32,342 nucleotides of DNA from an uncultured Flavobacteriaceae bacterium (GTDB lineage: Bacteria > Bacteroidota > Bacteroidia > Flavobacteriales > Flavobacteriaceae). The stretch covers positions 1-32,342 of the forward strand of contig CAJXVT010000027.1 of assembly GCA_913062575.1 (NCBI GenBank). The letters are read 5' to 3'. The notes under the pieces were generated by a model. That model worked only from the letters and a program-made list of their open reading frames with translations. It searched no databases and was not told where the DNA came from. Within the stretch, counting starts at the first letter, position 1. Each line of letters begins with the position of its first letter. Below, piece by piece: positions 1 to 7,997 of this stretch. Made by a program: the position numbers and the translations under genes.

Positions 1-779
1 TGTAATATTCTTCTTGCTTTTAATTTATTAGATTCTTGTTCAATCACTTTAAAATTAGAAGCAAATGTTTTTTTATCCTTTAAACAAGCTTCATGTGAAT
101 TGATAGTTACATCTTCCCAATCATTTATAACAGGTAATTTCTCTTTCTTTTGATTGATAAAAACAGCTGTTTGTTTGATGTTTTTTAAACTCGAAAAAGG
201 AACTCCTTTTTGCAATAATTCAACGATTTCTCGCAACGGTTGTTCTCCCATTCCGTAGACCAACATATCTGCTTTAGAAGTTTCTAAAATAGTTGGCAAT
301 AGTTTATCAGACCAATAGTCATAATGAGTTACACGTCTTAAAGAAGCTTCAATTCCGCCAATTAAAACAGGAACTTCCGGGAATTTTTCTTTTAAGATTT
401 TTGAATAAACAGAAGTTGCATAATCGGGTCTAAACCCTTTATCACCGTTTGGCGTATAGGCATCTTTGTCTCGTCTTTTTTTACTAGCGGTGTAATTACT
501 CACCATTGGATCCATACATCCTCCAGTTACTCCAAAAAACAAACGAGGCTTTCCTAATTTCTCAAAATCTTGTAGGTTATCATTCACACTAGGTTGAGGA
601 ACAATAGCAACACGCAACCCGTAACTTTCTAGTATACGACCAATTACTGCAGGTCCAAAAGATGGATGATCTACATATGCGTCTCCACTAAAAAGAATTA
701 CATCTAATTCTTCCCAACCTTTCAACTTCACCTCCTTGTTAGTAGTTGGCAACCAATCTGTTAATCTTAATTCACTCAT
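1..779 (-). CDS. YgiQ family radical SAM protein, N-terminal part (runs off the window)
   Basis: The reading frame is open from an ATG at 779 to the left edge, giving about 259 residues with no stop. It starts MSELRLTDWLPT and contains, in order, a VILFSGDAYVDHPSFG stretch, GCMDPMVSNYTASKKRRDKD followed by AYTPNG, and a GGIEASLRR segment. This is the N-terminal domain of the YgiQ/UPF0313 radical SAM family. The Cys motif that binds the iron-sulfur cluster lies further on in this family and is outside the window, so it cannot be checked. The family has no settled substrate. The gene is divergent from the M61 peptidase gene, with 147 bases between them. The ATG fits the family N-terminus. The assignment is firm, but completeness of the gene is unknown. 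Confidence 0.9.
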   Translation of the reverse strand, partial: MSELRLTDWLPTTNKEVKLKGWEELDVILFSGDAYVDHPSFGPAVIGRILESYGLRVAIVPQPSVNDNLQDFEKLGKPRLFFGVTGGCMDPMVSNYTASKKRRDKDAYTPNGDKGFRPDYATSVYSKILKEKFPEVPVLIGGIEASLRRVTHYDYWSDKLLPTILETSKADMLVYGMGEQPLREIVELLQKGVPFSSLKNIKQTAVFINQKKEKLPVINDWEDVTINSHEACLKDKKTFASNFKVIEQESNKLKARRIL

Positions 780-786
780 GCTGCTG

Positions 787-794
787 CAAAAATA
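787..794 (-). promoter_or_regulatory. Candidate -7 box for the ygiQ-like gene
   Basis: On the minus strand this reads TATTTTTG, a perfect TAnnTTTG, only 7 bases before the ATG at 779. No good TTTG -33 element sits 19-21 bases further up. If used, the transcript would start almost at the ATG. Confidence 0.3.
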
Positions 795-868
795 CTTCTT
801 TTATATGAACTGCACTATTATAACATTCAATACTGTTCTTATTAATTATATGTTAAACGATGTAACTT

Positions 869-901
869 TTTGGGCATACAAACGTCTTATTCTTATCTTT
901 A
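869..901 (+). promoter_or_regulatory. Candidate Bacteroidota promoter for the M61 peptidase gene
   Basis: TTTG at 869-872, a 21-base spacer, then TATCTTTA at 894-901, one base off TAnnTTTG. This would start transcription near 908 and give a leader of about 20 bases before the ATG at 927. Confidence 0.45.
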
Positions 902-926
902 ACCGATTTTTTAACCAACATACATT

Positions 927-2789
927 ATGAAAAAAATATTTATTGCGGTAGTTGCTATCGCTTTTTTAGGTAGCTGTTCTACTTACAAAACGGCTCAAAA
1001 CAATAAAACCACAATTGAAGTTGCAATTGACTTAAATACAGTTGAAGATGACAAAGTAAAAGTGGTGGTAAATCCACAGAAAATAAAAGAGGAGTCAATT
1101 GTATATCAAATTCCGGCTATTGTTCCTGGAACTTATGCTATGAGTAATTATGGAAGATTTGTTTCTGACTTTAAAGCATATGATTACAAAGGAAACGAAA
1201 TTGCTGTTGAAAAACTAGATGACAATTCTTGGAAAGTAAACAATGCTAAAAATTTAGACAAAATTTCTTACTGGATTGATGATACTTTTGATTCTGAATT
1301 GAAGCATGGAATTTATGTAATGGCAGGAACAAATATTGAAGAAGGAAAAAACTTCTTTTTAAACCTTCCTGGTTTTATTGGATATTTCCAAGGGAAGAAA
1401 GAATTACCATATCAAATTTCTATTTCACACCCAGAAAACTTATATGAAACTTCTTCATTAATAAACAAGAACAAAACAAAAGAAGACAATACAAAAGATG
1501 TATTTGTTGCTTCTCGTTATGATGAAATTTCTGACAATCCAATTATGTATGCTCCATTAAACAATGTGAGTTTTACTGTAAATGGAATTGAAGTAAATTT
1601 TGCAGTGTATTCTCCAAACAACTTACACAAAGCAAAAGACATGGAAGCTGATTTAAAGAAAATGGTGCAAGCACAAACTAATTTCTTAGAAGGTTTTAAA
1701 ACAACAAACGAATACAACATCTTATTATATCTTTTTGATTCTAAAGTTTATAAGTGGAATAGCTTTGGTGCTTTAGAGCATTTATCTTCTACTACAGTTG
1801 TATATCCAGAAAGTTACTCTAAAGAACAATTAGCAGAAGGGATGATTAACGGAACTGTTTCTCATGAATTTTTTCATATTGTAACGCCTCTTTCTGTGCA
1901 TTCAGAACAAATTCACTCTTTTGACTTTAACAAGCCAAATATGTCTAAACATTTATGGATGTATGAAGGAATTACAGAATATTTCGCAAACTTATTTCAG
2001 GTAAATCAAGGCTTAATTACTGAGCAAAAGTTTATTAATGAAATGCAATCTAAAATTGCAACCTCAAAACGTTTTGACGACACAATGCCATTTACTGAAA
2101 TGAGTAAAAATATTTTAGATAAAAAGCATGCAAAAAACTATGGTAATGTATACATGAAAGGTGCTTTAATCGGAATGTGTTTAGATATTATTTTAAGAGA
2201 AGAAAGTAATGGAACATATGGTGTAAGAAACTTAATGAGAGATTTATCTAAAAAATATGGTGCTACTAAAGCATTTAATGATGAAGAAATTATTGCTGAG
2301 ATTACCGCAATGACTTATCCAGCAGTTGGAGAATTCTTTAAGAATCATGTAGAAGGAAAAATGCCAATAGACTATAACATGTTCTTTAGCAAAGCCGGAA
2401 TTGTAAAAAAAATGCAAACAGTTGATACACGATATTTTGTAGATTCTTCGAACAGACCATTTATTGCTGTTAACAAGAAGAGAGAAATTCACTTTACAAA
2501 AAGAACAAATACAGGTTTAGTTGCCTTAGGAGCTAAAGAGAATGATGTTGTAAAAAGTATAAATGGAGAAGCATTGTCTTTACAAAATGCAAATACTCTT
2601 ATCGTGAAAACTTTTAGCTGGAAAGCTGGAGACAAAATTAGTATAGAAGTTATTAGAGATGGAAAAACTATTAAATTAGAAGGAGCTGCAATTGTTCCTC
2701 AAATAGAACAAGAAGGGTATGCAATTGAAAACCCTTCAGTTAACGATGCAAAATCGAAATTAAGAAACGCTTGGTTTAAAACATTGTAA
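927..2789 (+). CDS. M61 family glycyl aminopeptidase-like lipoprotein with PDZ domain
   Basis: Predicted zinc aminopeptidase on the cell envelope, 620 residues. The N-terminus MKKIFIAVVAIAFLGSC is a lipoprotein signal with lipobox LGSC, so the mature protein should start at Cys17. A beta-rich M61 N-terminal domain follows. The zinc motif HEFFH is at residues 313-317 and the third ligand is probably Glu347 in MYEGITEYF, the M61 arrangement. NYGNVYMKGALIG is the conserved helix after the active site. A PDZ domain covers roughly residues 515-595 (ALGAKENDVVKSING). M61 enzymes remove N-terminal residues, often Gly or Ala, but the preference here is unknown. The gene stands alone, with its own promoter and a strong terminator, and starts at the ATG placed correctly for the signal peptide. 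Confidence 0.93.
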   Translation: MKKIFIAVVAIAFLGSCSTYKTAQNNKTTIEVAIDLNTVEDDKVKVVVNPQKIKEESIVYQIPAIVPGTYAMSNYGRFVSDFKAYDYKGNEIAVEKLDDNSWKVNNAKNLDKISYWIDDTFDSELKHGIYVMAGTNIEEGKNFFLNLPGFIGYFQGKKELPYQISISHPENLYETSSLINKNKTKEDNTKDVFVASRYDEISDNPIMYAPLNNVSFTVNGIEVNFAVYSPNNLHKAKDMEADLKKMVQAQTNFLEGFKTTNEYNILLYLFDSKVYKWNSFGALEHLSSTTVVYPESYSKEQLAEGMINGTVSHEFFHIVTPLSVHSEQIHSFDFNKPNMSKHLWMYEGITEYFANLFQVNQGLITEQKFINEMQSKIATSKRFDDTMPFTEMSKNILDKKHAKNYGNVYMKGALIGMCLDIILREESNGTYGVRNLMRDLSKKYGATKAFNDEEIIAEITAMTYPAVGEFFKNHVEGKMPIDYNMFFSKAGIVKKMQTVDTRYFVDSSNRPFIAVNKKREIHFTKRTNTGLVALGAKENDVVKSINGEALSLQNANTLIVKTFSWKAGDKISIEVIRDGKTIKLEGAAIVPQIEQEGYAIENPSVNDAKSKLRNAWFKTL

Positions 2790-2804
2790 ACAACATTATA
2801 AAAA

Positions 2805-2839
2805 ATAAAAAAGGCTACCAATTTGGTAGCCTTTTTTTT
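2805..2839 (+). terminator. Strong intrinsic terminator after the M61 gene
   Basis: Perfect 8-bp stem GGCTACCA / TGGTAGCC (2813-2820 with 2824-2831), loop ATT, followed by eight T. The A-rich stretch before the stem can extend pairing with the T run. Confidence 0.9.
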
Positions 2840-2897
2840 ATCCCTAATTTATTTTTAATTAAATTCTTATCTTACAACTGAAAGAGATAAAATCATT

Positions 2898-2919
2898 AAA
2901 CGCCGTGTAAACGCCGTGT
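2898..2919. repeat. Perfect tandem 11-bp repeat, possible operator
   Basis: AAACGCCGTGT occurs twice head to tail (2898-2908 and 2909-2919), about 68 bases before the regulator's ATG and upstream of its candidate promoter. Eleven bases is close to one helical turn, so two copies would present the same face to a DNA-binding protein. The local GC content is well above its surroundings. Binding by the downstream XRE protein is inference. Confidence 0.5.
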
Positions 2920-2938
2920 CAAATATTCTAAAATTCGT

Positions 2939-2968
2939 ATTGTTTAACACCTAAATCAGTTAGTCTTG
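2939..2968 (+). promoter_or_regulatory. Candidate promoter for the XRE regulator and esterase pair
   Basis: ATTG at 2939-2942, an 18-base spacer, and TAGTCTTG at 2961-2968, one mismatch to TAnnTTTG. It would start transcription near 2974, just before the ATG at 2987. Both boxes are imperfect. Confidence 0.35.
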
Positions 2969-2986
2969 CAGAAAAATATATTTAAT

Positions 2987-3679
2987 ATGGATCAACCTAA
3001 CTTAGGTAAAAAAATTATTGAACTTAGAAAGTCTCAAGGTCTTACCCAAAAAGAGCTAGTTGACAAATGCAACCTTAATATAAGAACTTTGCAACGGATA
3101 GAATCTGGTGAAGTAACACCAAGAGGCTATACTTTAAAACTTATTCTTACAACTCTTGATTATCAAGGAGAAGATCTTTCTACAAAAAAAAGCAGCTTTT
3201 ATTATTGGATAGAAAAAAGATTGCCTTTCGGCAACAAGACCGCTAAGATTATATGCTCTCTACTTATTATTACATCTATTGCTGGTGTCATTTATTTTTA
3301 TTCAAATGATAAAGGTTCTTCAAACATAGAGATTAAAAATAAAATAGAAACTTCTCGAAAAGAAATTACAAATTGGGTAAATGAAGGCAAGATAGATGCT
3401 ATTATCTCGAAATTTAGTAATGATGCTTGTATTTCTACTAATAATATTTGTGGAAAGAAAAGAATCAAAGAAGTTCTTAAAAAGAATATGTCACATGGGT
3501 ATAAAATCATAAGGCACGATATTATTTCGATTAATATTCATGACACAATAGCTTACGAGAAATTTATTACCATATACAAATACAAAGGGAAAATTGGGAA
3601 GCAGGATGGTATTGTAGAATGGAATCTACACAGTAATGAATGGCTAATTAAGAGCGAACTATACACCGAAGAACAATAG
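2987..3679 (+). CDS. Membrane-anchored XRE-type regulator with SnoaL/DUF4440-like C-terminal domain
   Basis: A 230-residue protein in three parts. Residues 6-60 are a helix-turn-helix of the XRE/Cro type (LGKKIIELRKSQGLTQKEL, then RTLQRIESGEVTPR). Residues about 86-106 are one hydrophobic helix (IICSLLIITSIAGVIYF). Residues 115-230 resemble a SnoaL/DUF4440-like fold, with an N-terminal helix and a closing WNLHSNEWLIKSELY strand pair. By topology the DNA-binding part is cytoplasmic and the C-terminal part outside, as in one-component transmembrane regulators. I take ATG 2987. A TTG 21 bases upstream is in frame but overlaps the candidate -7 box. The stop is one base from the next ATG, so the regulator and esterase are probably co-translated. 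The ligand is unknown. Confidence 0.8.
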   Translation: MDQPNLGKKIIELRKSQGLTQKELVDKCNLNIRTLQRIESGEVTPRGYTLKLILTTLDYQGEDLSTKKSSFYYWIEKRLPFGNKTAKIICSLLIITSIAGVIYFYSNDKGSSNIEIKNKIETSRKEITNWVNEGKIDAIISKFSNDACISTNNICGKKRIKEVLKKNMSHGYKIIRHDIISINIHDTIAYEKFITIYKYKGKIGKQDGIVEWNLHSNEWLIKSELYTEEQ

Positions 3680-3680
3680 C

Positions 3681-5183
3681 ATGAAGACAAATTATTATTT
3701 CTATATTCTTATTCTACTTTTTTTGAACTGTAATGATAAGAATGAAAAAACAGATCCTATAAGCAAAGAAAAGTTCTTAAATGAACAAAAAGAGTTTGGA
3801 ACTCCAATTTTCAAATATTTAAAAACAAAATTCTATACATTACATTCTTTAAACCAAGATGGCTTTACAAAAAAGATAGATTCTTTAAAGAATATATTTA
3901 CTAATCATCTTCAAAAAAACAAAAAGAATTTAGATTCCAAAACATATAATTATGAAAGCTTAGCAATTAGAGTTTCGTTTGATAAATATATTTTAGAATA
4001 CCCTAAATATCATAAACGTTTTACTGGAGAAAAAACTATATTTTCAAAAATAAATCAAAAAAGATTCGATATAAATATTCACGATTTTAATCAACCTAAA
4101 TTTCTTTCCAATAAATATTTTATAAGTTATGCTGAGTCCTTTATTTCAATAGAGAGCACTAAAAAATTACGAAATGGTGATTATAATAAAATGGACAATC
4201 AACAATTACATGCAAACTGGAACGTAATAGATACTTTTTTCACCAATTCAGAAGTAAATACTTACTGGAAAGAAAAATATTTATATGAGCATATAGATAA
4301 TAAAGGGGTTAAAAATAGTGGAGATTTCTACAACAATCTTACAACTAACAATAAAAATAACGATGCTCTTACTAAGTTGATTAACCGATATAAAGAACAA
4401 TTTAATGAAAGAGCAAATCATGTAATCGAAATTTATAAAACAGTAGATAATTTCGAATTAGAAATGCATCTTTTTCTGCCAGACAAGAATGTATTTAAAG
4501 GAATTAGACCAACTATAGTTCAGTTTCATGGAGGAAGCTGGTCTGGTGGAAATCCGTTTTGGTACTTTAGTACAGCAAAAGAATATGCAAAAAATGGCTG
4601 GGTAGTTGCTGTTGTTGATTATCGAATAAAAGCCAAACAAGGAACTTATCCTTTTGAAGCAGTAAAAGATGCAAAATCTGCCATTCGTTGGCTAAGAGAG
4701 AATGCAAAAAAGTATACTATTAATCCAAATAAAATTTTAGCCACAGGGAATTCTGCAGGAGGTCATTTAGCACTTGCCGCTACTTTAGTTGAAAATTGGA
4801 ATGAGAAAACTGACAACCTTAAAATTAATGCTAAGCCAAATTTTTTAATTGTGAATGCCGCTGTGTATGATCTGACTAGCAAAAACACAAGGTGGATTAG
4901 AGAGCATATTGATTACAAGGATATGGCTAAAGAAATTTCGCCAAATCATTTAACAAAAAAAACCAACACCAAAATGCTTTTAATTCATGGAGAAAAAGAT
5001 ATGAATTGTCCTTATGCTAATGCTAATAACTTTTACACCAAAATGAAATATTTAGGAAATGACATTCAATTTTATACCGTAAAAGATGCAGAACATTATA
5101 TTTGGTTCGGAAAATACTCGTCAGAAGTTTCAAAAATCACAGCAGCATACATTCAACAACAAAAAATTTATTCATCTCAATAA
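3681..5183 (+). CDS. Exported alpha/beta hydrolase (BD-FAE / hydrolase fold-3 type esterase), probable lipoprotein
   Basis: A 500-residue hydrolase. The N-terminus MKTNYYFYILILLFLNC is hydrophobic and ends in a Cys, so a lipoprotein is likely although FLNC is a loose lipobox. Residues about 250-495 are an alpha/beta hydrolase: oxyanion motif HGG at 283-285, nucleophile elbow GNSAGG with Ser358, acid Asp440 in HGEKD, and base His472 in DAEHYIWFG. This resembles bacterial esterases that act on short acyl or feruloyl esters, but the substrate is not readable. Residues 20-240 are Lys/Asn-rich and mainly helical, and I recognise no family there. The gene follows the XRE regulator by one base, so the regulator most likely controls it. 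It is convergent with the DJ-1-like gene, with a poor terminator between them. Confidence 0.85.
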   Translation: MKTNYYFYILILLFLNCNDKNEKTDPISKEKFLNEQKEFGTPIFKYLKTKFYTLHSLNQDGFTKKIDSLKNIFTNHLQKNKKNLDSKTYNYESLAIRVSFDKYILEYPKYHKRFTGEKTIFSKINQKRFDINIHDFNQPKFLSNKYFISYAESFISIESTKKLRNGDYNKMDNQQLHANWNVIDTFFTNSEVNTYWKEKYLYEHIDNKGVKNSGDFYNNLTTNNKNNDALTKLINRYKEQFNERANHVIEIYKTVDNFELEMHLFLPDKNVFKGIRPTIVQFHGGSWSGGNPFWYFSTAKEYAKNGWVVAVVDYRIKAKQGTYPFEAVKDAKSAIRWLRENAKKYTINPNKILATGNSAGGHLALAATLVENWNEKTDNLKINAKPNFLIVNAAVYDLTSKNTRWIREHIDYKDMAKEISPNHLTKKTNTKMLLIHGEKDMNCPYANANNFYTKMKYLGNDIQFYTVKDAEHYIWFGKYSSEVSKITAAYIQQQKIYSSQ

Positions 5184-5215
5184 AAAAGCTTCCAAAATTA
5201 GTAGCCTTTTATTGT
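5183..5215. terminator. Weak, probably degenerate terminator between convergent genes
   Basis: The right part GTAGCCTTTT matches the right arm of the strong terminator at 2805-2839, but the left part (AAAAAAGCTTCC) can pair only in pieces (AAAAGCT with AG-C-CTTTT). It looks like a decayed copy of the same terminator type. Confidence 0.3.
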
Positions 5216-5949
5216 TATCTCTTTACAATCAGATGTGGCACTTTATCTACATCCCAATCAATTACCAAACCACCAGCTAAAGATTTCGCAACTTCTTTAC
5301 CATATAAAAACTCACACAAATACAAAGCAGCTTCAAATGATTTTGCACCACCTGCAGAAGTAATATATTTTCCATCGTGCACAAAAAGCACATCTTTTCT
5401 AATATCTAAATCTGGAAATGCAGTTCGCATTTGATCTATATCAGATGGAAATGTAGTTGATACTTTACCTTTTAGAACACCTGCTTTAGCCAAGACAAAA
5501 GCACCATCGCAATGTGACGTAATAAACTGTGCTTCTTTATCAACTCTTTGAATAAACTCTAACATTGCTTTATCTTCTAAATCAGAATCTAAATGATGCT
5601 CGGCACTTGGCACTACCAAAATATCGATTTGAGGCAAACTGTCTTTTAGATAATTAAAATCTGGTAGAATTCGCATGCCTTCAAAGGTTGTAATTGCAGC
5701 ATCTGTATTTGCCACTGTAAACACATTCATTTGTTTGATTCCTTTTCTAAAAATAGTATGCTGAAAAATATCAAACGGAGCTGTTAACTCTGTATTGTAA
5801 GTTCCATCCATAATTAAGAAAGCTACATTATATCGTCCTTCTTTGATTTCTGGAAATTCCTTTTTAACAACTACGTTTTCTTTTTTATCAGCTGGTTGAT
5901 TACAGCTAGTTATGAATAATAAAAACAGAAAAACAACTAAATATCTCAT
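5215..5949 (-). CDS. DJ-1/PfpI family lipoprotein
   Basis: A 244-residue member of the DJ-1/PfpI class I glutamine-amidotransferase-like superfamily. The signal MRYLVVFLFLLFITSC has lipobox ITSC with Cys16. The core includes Glu54 in YNTELTAPFD and the nucleophile elbow SHCDGA with Cys147 next to His146, which are the two residues expected at the DJ-1/PfpI active site. The LTAPFDIFQH segment resembles the sensor-like domains fused to AraC-type regulators more than the protease PfpI itself. Function in this superfamily ranges from glyoxalase or deglycase to chaperone or isocyanide hydratase, so none is assigned. A lipid-anchored envelope form is less common than the cytoplasmic one. It is divergent from the S15 hydrolase gene, and the start is the ATG that begins the signal peptide. 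Confidence 0.85.
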   Translation of the reverse strand: MRYLVVFLFLLFITSCNQPADKKENVVVKKEFPEIKEGRYNVAFLIMDGTYNTELTAPFDIFQHTIFRKGIKQMNVFTVANTDAAITTFEGMRILPDFNYLKDSLPQIDILVVPSAEHHLDSDLEDKAMLEFIQRVDKEAQFITSHCDGAFVLAKAGVLKGKVSTTFPSDIDQMRTAFPDLDIRKDVLFVHDGKYITSAGGAKSFEAALYLCEFLYGKEVAKSLAGGLVIDWDVDKVPHLIVKR

Positions 5950-5973
5950 CGGTATGTTTGGTTTTAAGTTTGA

Positions 5974-6006
5974 TAAAAGTATTAAAAATGGATTTAACCT
6001 TTCAAA
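5974..6006 (-). promoter_or_regulatory. Candidate promoter for the DJ-1-like lipoprotein gene
   Basis: On the minus strand: TTTG (6006-6003), a 21-base spacer, TACTTTTA (5981-5974). It lies 24 bases before the ATG and back to back with the promoter of the S15 hydrolase gene. Confidence 0.5.
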
Positions 6007-6010
6007 TGAT

Positions 6011-6040
6011 TTTGTAACTATTTTTTCTTTTGTAGATTTA
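6011..6040 (+). promoter_or_regulatory. Candidate promoter for the S15/acylase gene unit
   Basis: TTTG at 6011-6014, an 18-base spacer and TAGATTTA at 6033-6040, one base off TAnnTTTG. The start site would be near 6047, about 19 bases before the ATG. It is the best candidate to drive the unit 6066-12937. Confidence 0.5.
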
Positions 6041-6065
6041 CTTCCAAATCAACTTAATTCTCATC

Positions 6066-7994
6066 ATGAAAAAACAACTTTTCTACTCCGTTTTAACGCT
6101 CTTTTTAGTGACTACATTTATCAGTTGTAATTCAACAACAGAAGATGCTCCTAAAAAAACAAACACCTATGTACAAGACAATTTCACTAAAAAAGAAGTT
6201 ACCATAGAAATGCGAGATGGAACTAAATTACATACCGTAATTTATGCTCCAAAAGACCAAAGTAAAACCTATCCAATATTACTACAAAGAACTCCTTATA
6301 GTTGTGCTCCATACGGAGATGGAAAATTTAAGACTAGAATTGGTCCAAATTCACAATTAATGAAAGAAGGGAATATTGTAGTATATCAAGATGTTCGTGG
6401 ACGTTGGATGAGCGAAGGTGTGTATGACAATATGAGAGCCTACATTCCTAATAAAAAAGAAAATCAGGCTGATGAAACTACAGATACCTATGACACTATT
6501 GACTGGCTAGTTAAAAACGTAGATAATAACAACGGAAATGTTGGTACTTGGGGAGTTTCATATCCTGGGCATTACGCAACGGTTTCTACAATTGATGCGC
6601 ATCCTGCTTTAAAAGCGGCTTCTCCACAAGCGGCTATTGGAGATTTTTTCTTTGATGATTTTCATCATAATGGGGCATTTTTATTGAGCTATTTTAGAGC
6701 CGTTTCTTTATTTGGAGCCTATAAAGACCAACCAACCGACACTGCTTGGTATACATTACCTAAAATGAATTCTCAAGATCAATATCAATTTTTCTTAGAT
6801 GCTGGGCCATTAAAAAACTTAAACAAGTATTTTAGAAAGGAAGCAGTAGATAATGCATCTCCTCCAAACAATGATAAAATCGATGATTATTTCTGGAAAG
6901 AAATTGTTGATCATCCAAATTATGATGCTGTTTGGAAAAGTAAAGGAATCATTCAACATTTAGATAAAGTTCCTTCTACAGTTGCAACAATGACTGTTGC
7001 TGGTTTGTTTGATGCAGAAGATTTATACGGACCAATAGAAACCTATAAAAACATTGAAAAAAATCAACCAAACAACTACAATACTTTTGTATTTGGACCA
7101 TGGGATCACGGAGGGTGGACAAGAAGTTCTGTAAAAAATACCGTTGGAAATTATTACTTTGGAGACTCAATTTCTTTAAAGTTTCAAAAAGAAATAGAAT
7201 CAAAATTCTTTAATCATTTCTTAAAGGGAAGCGGAGACAAAAACTCTGGATTACCAGAAGCCTATGTATATGATTCAGGTAAAAAAGAATGGAATTCGTA
7301 CGATGCTTGGCCTCCAAAAAATGTTGTAAAACAAGATTGGTTTTTATCTGACAACCAAGAATTGACTGCTACTAAAAAAGGAAACAAAGCAATCAAATTT
7401 ATCAGTGACATCAAACGTCCTGTTCCCTATTCTGAAGATATTAAAACAGTGTTTACACCAAGAAAATACATGACAGACGATCAGCGTTTTGCTGCTCGAA
7501 GACCAGATGTATTGGTTTTTGAAACAGAAGTTTTGACAGAAGATTTTACTCTAGCTGGTGATATTTTAGCCAAGTTAAAAGTAGCAACTACAGGTTCTGC
7601 AGCAGATTGGATTGTTAAAGTAATTGATGTACATCCTGCAGACACAAAAGACAATAACAAAAATATGCAGAAGCATTTAAAAATGAGCAATTATCATTTA
7701 ATGGTACGTAGTGAAGTTTTAAGAGGACGATTTAGAAATAGTTTCTCAACCCCAGAACCTTTTACACCCAACAAAAAAACAAACGTAAATATCAAATTGC
7801 AAGATGTTCATCACACGTTTAAAAAAGGGCATAAATTACAGATTCAAGTGCAAAGTACCTGGTTTCCTTTAATCGATTTGAATCCGCAGACCTATGTAGA
7901 CAATATTTATAAAGCAGATGAAAAAGATTTCAAAACCCAAACGCATACTGTATTTACAGATTCTAGTATAGAATTTTCAGTATTAAAAAAATAA
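6066..7994 (+). CDS. CocE/NonD family hydrolase (peptidase S15 fold), lipoprotein
   Basis: A 642-residue exported serine hydrolase. The signal MKKQLFYSVLTLFLVTTFISC has lipobox FISC with Cys21. The alpha/beta core carries the triad expected for this family: Ser165 in GVSYPG, Asp316 in GLFDAED, and His348 in FGPWDHGGW. RTPYSC and DVRGRW are typical family blocks. From about residue 400 a C-terminal jelly-roll domain follows, the X-Pro dipeptidyl-peptidase C-terminal type. The family includes cocaine esterase, glutaryl-7-ACA acylase, alpha-amino-acid ester hydrolase and X-Pro peptidase, so ester or amide hydrolysis is safe and the exact substrate is not. It is the first gene of a five-gene unit, and its stop is 3 bases from the acylase ATG. 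Confidence 0.9.
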   Translation: MKKQLFYSVLTLFLVTTFISCNSTTEDAPKKTNTYVQDNFTKKEVTIEMRDGTKLHTVIYAPKDQSKTYPILLQRTPYSCAPYGDGKFKTRIGPNSQLMKEGNIVVYQDVRGRWMSEGVYDNMRAYIPNKKENQADETTDTYDTIDWLVKNVDNNNGNVGTWGVSYPGHYATVSTIDAHPALKAASPQAAIGDFFFDDFHHNGAFLLSYFRAVSLFGAYKDQPTDTAWYTLPKMNSQDQYQFFLDAGPLKNLNKYFRKEAVDNASPPNNDKIDDYFWKEIVDHPNYDAVWKSKGIIQHLDKVPSTVATMTVAGLFDAEDLYGPIETYKNIEKNQPNNYNTFVFGPWDHGGWTRSSVKNTVGNYYFGDSISLKFQKEIESKFFNHFLKGSGDKNSGLPEAYVYDSGKKEWNSYDAWPPKNVVKQDWFLSDNQELTATKKGNKAIKFISDIKRPVPYSEDIKTVFTPRKYMTDDQRFAARRPDVLVFETEVLTEDFTLAGDILAKLKVATTGSAADWIVKVIDVHPADTKDNNKNMQKHLKMSNYHLMVRSEVLRGRFRNSFSTPEPFTPNKKTNVNIKLQDVHHTFKKGHKLQIQVQSTWFPLIDLNPQTYVDNIYKADEKDFKTQTHTVFTDSSIEFSVLKK

Positions 7995-7997
7995 GAA

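Noticed and set aside
736..930. 64-codon plus-strand frame before the M61 gene
   Set aside because: It lies over the start of the YgiQ gene and the M61 promoter region, has no family look, and overlaps the M61 start codon by 4 bases.
2966..2986. TTG start for the XRE regulator
   Set aside because: It overlaps the candidate -7 box and adds seven residues not needed by the HTH domain. ATG 2987 is the better start.
5086..5434. Plus-strand frames over the end of the esterase and the DJ-1 gene
   Set aside because: They are antisense or out-of-frame shadows of two well-supported genes.
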